Below are positions 4,741-7,367 of a stretch of DNA of 7,367 bases, one piece after another; the stretch's first letter is position 1; the number at the start of each line of letters is the position of its first letter. Source of the stretch: CAZUGH01 sp964619785 (GTDB lineage Bacteria; Bacillota; Clostridia; Lachnospirales; Lachnospiraceae); assembly GCA_964619785.1 (NCBI GenBank), contig CAZUGH010000082.1, positions 1-7,367 of the forward strand, given 5' to 3'. Under the pieces are notes generated by a model. That model saw nothing but the letters and a program-made list of their open reading frames with translations, had not been told where the DNA came from and did not search any database. A program made the translations under genes and the position numbers.

Positions 4741-4754
4741 AGAACGTATGTTTG
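4741..4754. promoter_or_regulatory. LexA/DinR (SOS) box 2 at the transcription start
   Basis: AGAACGTATGTTTG contains GAACGTATGTTT, which fits all 12 positions of GAACRNRYGTTY. It begins 7 bases after the -10 box, where bound LexA would block initiation. Its core centre is 57 bp from that of box 1, so the two boxes bracket the promoter. Confidence 0.78.
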
Positions 4755-4770
4755 TTTGTGAGGTGATTAG

Positions 4771-6249
4771 ATGAATGCTCCGATGAAAATTTTTGACAAA
4801 CTTGAGATACTTGCCGATGCAGCCAAGTATGACGTAGCCTGCACCTCTAGCGGGGTGGAACGGAAGGGCCGGTCTGGTAGCATGGGGAATTCTGTTGCAG
4901 GCGGAATCTGTCACAGCTTTGGTGCTGATGGTAGATGTATCTCTCTTCTCAAGGTGTTGTATACCAATGAGTGTGTTTATGATTGCAAGTATTGTGTGAA
5001 TCGATGTTCCAATGATGTACCTAGAGCTTCTTTTACACCAGAAGAGTTAGCTGAGTTAACCATATCTTTTTATCGTAGGAACTATATTGAAGGGCTTTTC
5101 CTTAGTTCCGGCATTCAGAAGAATCCCGATTATACGATGGAGCAGATTTATCGTGCCATCTGGCTTCTTCGGAATCAGTACGCCTTTAACGGTTACATCC
5201 ACGTGAAGTCTATTCCAGGTGCAGACCCAGCTCTTATTGAGCAAGTCGGCTGGCTTGCAGATCGTATGAGTACGAATCTGGAGTTGCCTACCGCTCAAGG
5301 TCTGAAGCTTCTTGCACCACAGAAGTCTCGGAAGAAGATATTAACTCCGATGAAGCAGATTCAGTTAGGGCGTCGTCAGGATATGGAGTATCATGGTATT
5401 CCTCAACACATGCAGATGATTGCTCCTAAGATGGAAGCTCGTATACCCCAGAAGGACACACATCTACTCACCTCTCCTCAGACTACCTTAAGCGATATAT
5501 CGATGACCAATGAGATTTCATCTACATCTTCTTTTGCCTTATCTTCTCACTCATCCAGAGACCGATTTGTCCCTGCTGGTCAGAGTACACAGATGATCGT
5601 AGGTGCAACCGAAGAGAGCGATCATGAGATTGTTCATGTGGCAGAAGCCCTATACCAGAACTTCGATATGAAGCGTGTCTTCTATTCTGCCTTTGTCAAC
5701 ACAACAGGAGATCCACTTCTTCCTTCTACAGAGCAAGGACCCGAACTACTTCGTGAACATCGTTTATATCAAGCAGATTTCCTACTACGTTTCTATCAGT
5801 TTCATGCCGACGAGATTATCACTGCGGATAGTCCGAATCTAAATGTTCATGTAGACCCTAAATGCAATTGGGCGTTGAACCACCTAGAACATTTTCCTAT
5901 TGAGATTCAGATCGCCAGTTATCATGATCTTCTTCGTATCCCTGGTATCGGTGTAAAGTCTGCCAGGAAGATTGTTGCTGCTAGACGCACTGCGAAATTA
6001 CAGTTTTCTGACTTGAAACGCATGGGCATTGTGCTAAAGCGAGCCATTTACTTTATTACCTGTAATGGCAAGAGTCAGATTCCTCTTCGCATGAATCAAG
6101 CCTTTATCCTGAGTAATCTTTTAGGATTAAGAGAACGTCTGCCCGCACATATTTCGGGAGAGAATCTCTACGAACAGCTTTCCATGCTTGACTTTGCAGG
6201 CACACCAGCTTCCTGGAGTCTAACTAATCAAGGAGGTATCCATTCATGA
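4771..6249 (+). CDS. Putative DNA modification/repair radical SAM protein with helix-hairpin-helix motif
   Basis: A 492-residue protein matching, by recall, the family named 'putative DNA modification/repair radical SAM protein' (TIGR03916/COG4277). The radical SAM cluster motif is C68-x3-C72-x2-C75, which would bind a 4Fe-4S cluster and cleave SAM to a 5'-deoxyadenosyl radical. Conserved-looking stretches include GICHSF (45-50) and VPAGQSTQMIVGAT (267-280). A helix-hairpin-helix near 387-405 (LLRIPGIGVKSARK) is a non-specific DNA-binding motif also found in DNA glycosylases. The reaction and substrate are unknown. A Ser/Thr-rich stretch at about 229-263 looks like an insertion. The start is supported by GAGGTGAT (4760-4767). 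The gene is preceded by a strong promoter with two LexA-type boxes and overlaps the next gene by ATGA. Confidence 0.9.
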   Translation: MNAPMKIFDKLEILADAAKYDVACTSSGVERKGRSGSMGNSVAGGICHSFGADGRCISLLKVLYTNECVYDCKYCVNRCSNDVPRASFTPEELAELTISFYRRNYIEGLFLSSGIQKNPDYTMEQIYRAIWLLRNQYAFNGYIHVKSIPGADPALIEQVGWLADRMSTNLELPTAQGLKLLAPQKSRKKILTPMKQIQLGRRQDMEYHGIPQHMQMIAPKMEARIPQKDTHLLTSPQTTLSDISMTNEISSTSSFALSSHSSRDRFVPAGQSTQMIVGATEESDHEIVHVAEALYQNFDMKRVFYSAFVNTTGDPLLPSTEQGPELLREHRLYQADFLLRFYQFHADEIITADSPNLNVHVDPKCNWALNHLEHFPIEIQIASYHDLLRIPGIGVKSARKIVAARRTAKLQFSDLKRMGIVLKRAIYFITCNGKSQIPLRMNQAFILSNLLGLRERLPAHISGENLYEQLSMLDFAGTPASWSLTNQGGIHS

Positions 6250-7010
6250 ATAAACACGTATATCTTTGTCCTGATTCTGTCGAGGGAATTTTCACTGGTG
6301 TATACGACGCATGGGCTAGTCAGTATGGACATACGAATAACCAACTTCAGATTCAAAGCTATGACTACAACGCAGAATTATTCTGCGACTATATACCGGT
6401 TGACGAAGACTATGACAAAGCCAGTAAAGTTGCACGAACAATCCAGCGTCAGATTTCTCCACTATGCTATCAGTATATAGTAAATGCAGCCCTCTCCTAT
6501 GATTCACGCAAGGCGGATGCCATTTACCGCGTCATCATATTAGGACTGCATATGGGTTCTTCTGTTATGAATCATTTTGCCGACCTTAACGTTTCAACCA
6601 TTGATAAGCTCAGCCGTAACGTGTCGAATGAATTGTTACATCTCCAAGGATTTCTTCGTTTTCAAGAATTAGATAATGGTATCTTGTATGCGACGATTCA
6701 TCCTAAGAATCACATCATTCTCTATCTTGGTGAACATTTTGCTGACCGCTTTCCTGATGAATCATTTCTAATTGCCGACACACAAAGGGGTTGTGTAATC
6801 GCATATGCAAATCAGCAGATAAAGTATTTTGATTCTGTCGATATGGATTTCTCTCACATTGATGAACATATATCTAGATGTGAGGAGATGTTTCAATCCC
6901 TGTGGAAGCGCTATGTTGAGAAGATTGCTATCGAGCCACGTAAGAATCTCAAACTACAACAGCAGATGCTACCGCTTCGCTTTCGCGATACAATGCCTGA
7001 ATTTCAGTAA
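6246..7010 (+). CDS. DUF4130 / TIGR03915-type probable DNA metabolism protein
   Basis: A 254-residue protein matching, by recall, the family partnered with the preceding radical SAM protein (TIGR03915, DUF4130). Recognisable stretches are FTGVYDAW (16-23), GFLRFQEL (135-142), a central HPKNHIILYLGEHFADRFP segment (152-170) and a C-terminal basic block near 219-246 with LWKRY and PLRF. No catalytic motif of a known enzyme is apparent. In some bacteria this domain is fused to a uracil-DNA-glycosylase-like domain; here the protein ends at about the length of the DUF alone. The ATG overlaps the upstream TGA (ATGA at 6246-6249) and AGGAGG (6231-6236) lies 9 bases upstream, so translation is coupled. 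It shares the SOS-type promoter. A role in DNA repair or base modification is inference from family and context. Confidence 0.88.
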   Translation: MNKHVYLCPDSVEGIFTGVYDAWASQYGHTNNQLQIQSYDYNAELFCDYIPVDEDYDKASKVARTIQRQISPLCYQYIVNAALSYDSRKADAIYRVIILGLHMGSSVMNHFADLNVSTIDKLSRNVSNELLHLQGFLRFQELDNGILYATIHPKNHIILYLGEHFADRFPDESFLIADTQRGCVIAYANQQIKYFDSVDMDFSHIDEHISRCEEMFQSLWKRYVEKIAIEPRKNLKLQQQMLPLRFRDTMPEFQ

Positions 7011-7013
7011 GTT

Positions 7014-7367
7014 CTAGTTCTTACTTAGAAACTCTAACAATTGCTCTTCTGGAATAGGCCGTGAGAAGTAGTAGCCCTGTAGATACTCTACGCCCATCTT
7101 CTCAAGTGTCTCAGCCTGTTCCTTTGTCTCAACACCTTCTGCGACAATTCCCATATCAAGATTCTTAAACATACTAACTGTAGAACTGAGTATTACTTTT
7201 TCTTTCTTACTATCTTCTGCAAAGTATCCCCATACTAAGCTTTTATCAATCTTTGCTAAATCAAAAGTCAAATCGGCAATCTGTACCAGATTGGAGTAAC
7301 CTGTTCCATAATCATCCATGGAGAAGCCACATCCCATCTGTATCAGTCGATTCAGATTAGAGCTAAC
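7014..7367 (-). CDS. EAL-domain cyclic-di-GMP phosphodiesterase, C-terminal fragment (5' end outside window)
   Basis: The frame stays open to the window edge, so only the last 117 residues are seen; the methionine at 7337 is internal to the domain and not the start. The fragment holds the second half of an EAL domain: metal-binding DDYGTGYSN (visible residues 18-26), the catalytic lysine in AKIDKS (38-43), AEGVET (76-81) and LQGYYFSRPIP (96-106). These are the residues expected in an active enzyme hydrolysing cyclic-di-GMP to pGpG, but the EAL motif itself and any sensor or GGDEF domain lie outside. It converges on the DUF4130 gene with only three bases between stop codons and no clear terminator. 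Confidence 0.93.
   Translation of the reverse strand, partial: VSSNLNRLIQMGCGFSMDDYGTGYSNLVQIADLTFDLAKIDKSLVWGYFAEDSKKEKVILSSTVSMFKNLDMGIVAEGVETKEQAETLEKMGVEYLQGYYFSRPIPEEQLLEFLSKN

Noticed and set aside
4651..4914. Minus-strand 87-residue frame antisense to the start of the radical SAM gene
   Set aside because: It covers the divergent promoters and SOS boxes, has no ribosome binding site and resembles no protein; a shadow frame.
7007..7024. GTAAG/CTTAC inverted repeat between the convergent stops as a bidirectional terminator
   Set aside because: Only five base pairs with an 8-base loop and no T-run on either side.
1..7367. Insertion sequence, prophage or attachment site near the tRNA genes
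   Set aside because: No transposase, integrase, terminal inverted repeats or duplicated tRNA 3' end is visible in the window.

Overview
The window looks like a chromosomal segment of a low-GC, endospore-lineage Clostridia bacterium, most likely a Lachnospiraceae relative. The clues are AT-rich intergenic DNA, strong GGAGG-type ribosome binding sites, consensus TTGACA/TATAAT promoters, a class II aldolase of the type common in clostridia, and an rdgB-phosphodiesterase pair also found together in Bacillus (ysnA-ysnB). This placement rests on recognition by eye, not on a search.

Layout. Positions 1-166 carry a minus-strand tRNA operon: tRNA-Val(TAC), then tRNA-Met(CAT), which is cut by the window edge. 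It is read from a consensus promoter at 192-220. A divergent promoter (254-282) drives a small membrane protein of the COG2426 'small multi-drug export' family (324-800). Its stop codon abuts the stop of a tight minus-strand cluster reading from 3359 down to 801: rhodanese, THUMP-domain RNA methyltransferase, rdgB (TTG start) and a YfcE-type phosphodiesterase. The last three are packed with zero or negative spacing and have their own promoter inside the 3' end of the rhodanese gene. Upstream of the rhodanese is a small gene (3485-3655) for a 56-residue Asn/Ser/Arg tetrapeptide-repeat protein, with its own Shine-Dalgarno, an intrinsic terminator and a possible forespore-type promoter. Next on the same strand is the class II fructose-bisphosphate aldolase gene (3737-4600).

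The most interesting part is 4684-7010. A plus-strand two-gene operon encodes a radical SAM protein with a helix-hairpin-helix motif and, overlapping it by ATGA, a DUF4130-type 'probable DNA metabolism protein'. These families are thought to act in DNA modification or repair, but to my knowledge the chemistry is undefined. The promoter (TTGACA-17-TATACT) is bracketed by two sites matching the Gram-positive LexA/DinR box, one upstream of the -35 and one at the predicted transcription start. This strongly suggests SOS control of an uncharacterised DNA-repair system.

The window ends in the C-terminal part of a minus-strand EAL-domain cyclic-di-GMP phosphodiesterase, converging on the DUF4130 gene with only three bases between stops.

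For the methyltransferase, rhodanese and aldolase, Shine-Dalgarno placement favours an internal methionine over the longest reading frame; the shorter starts are used here.
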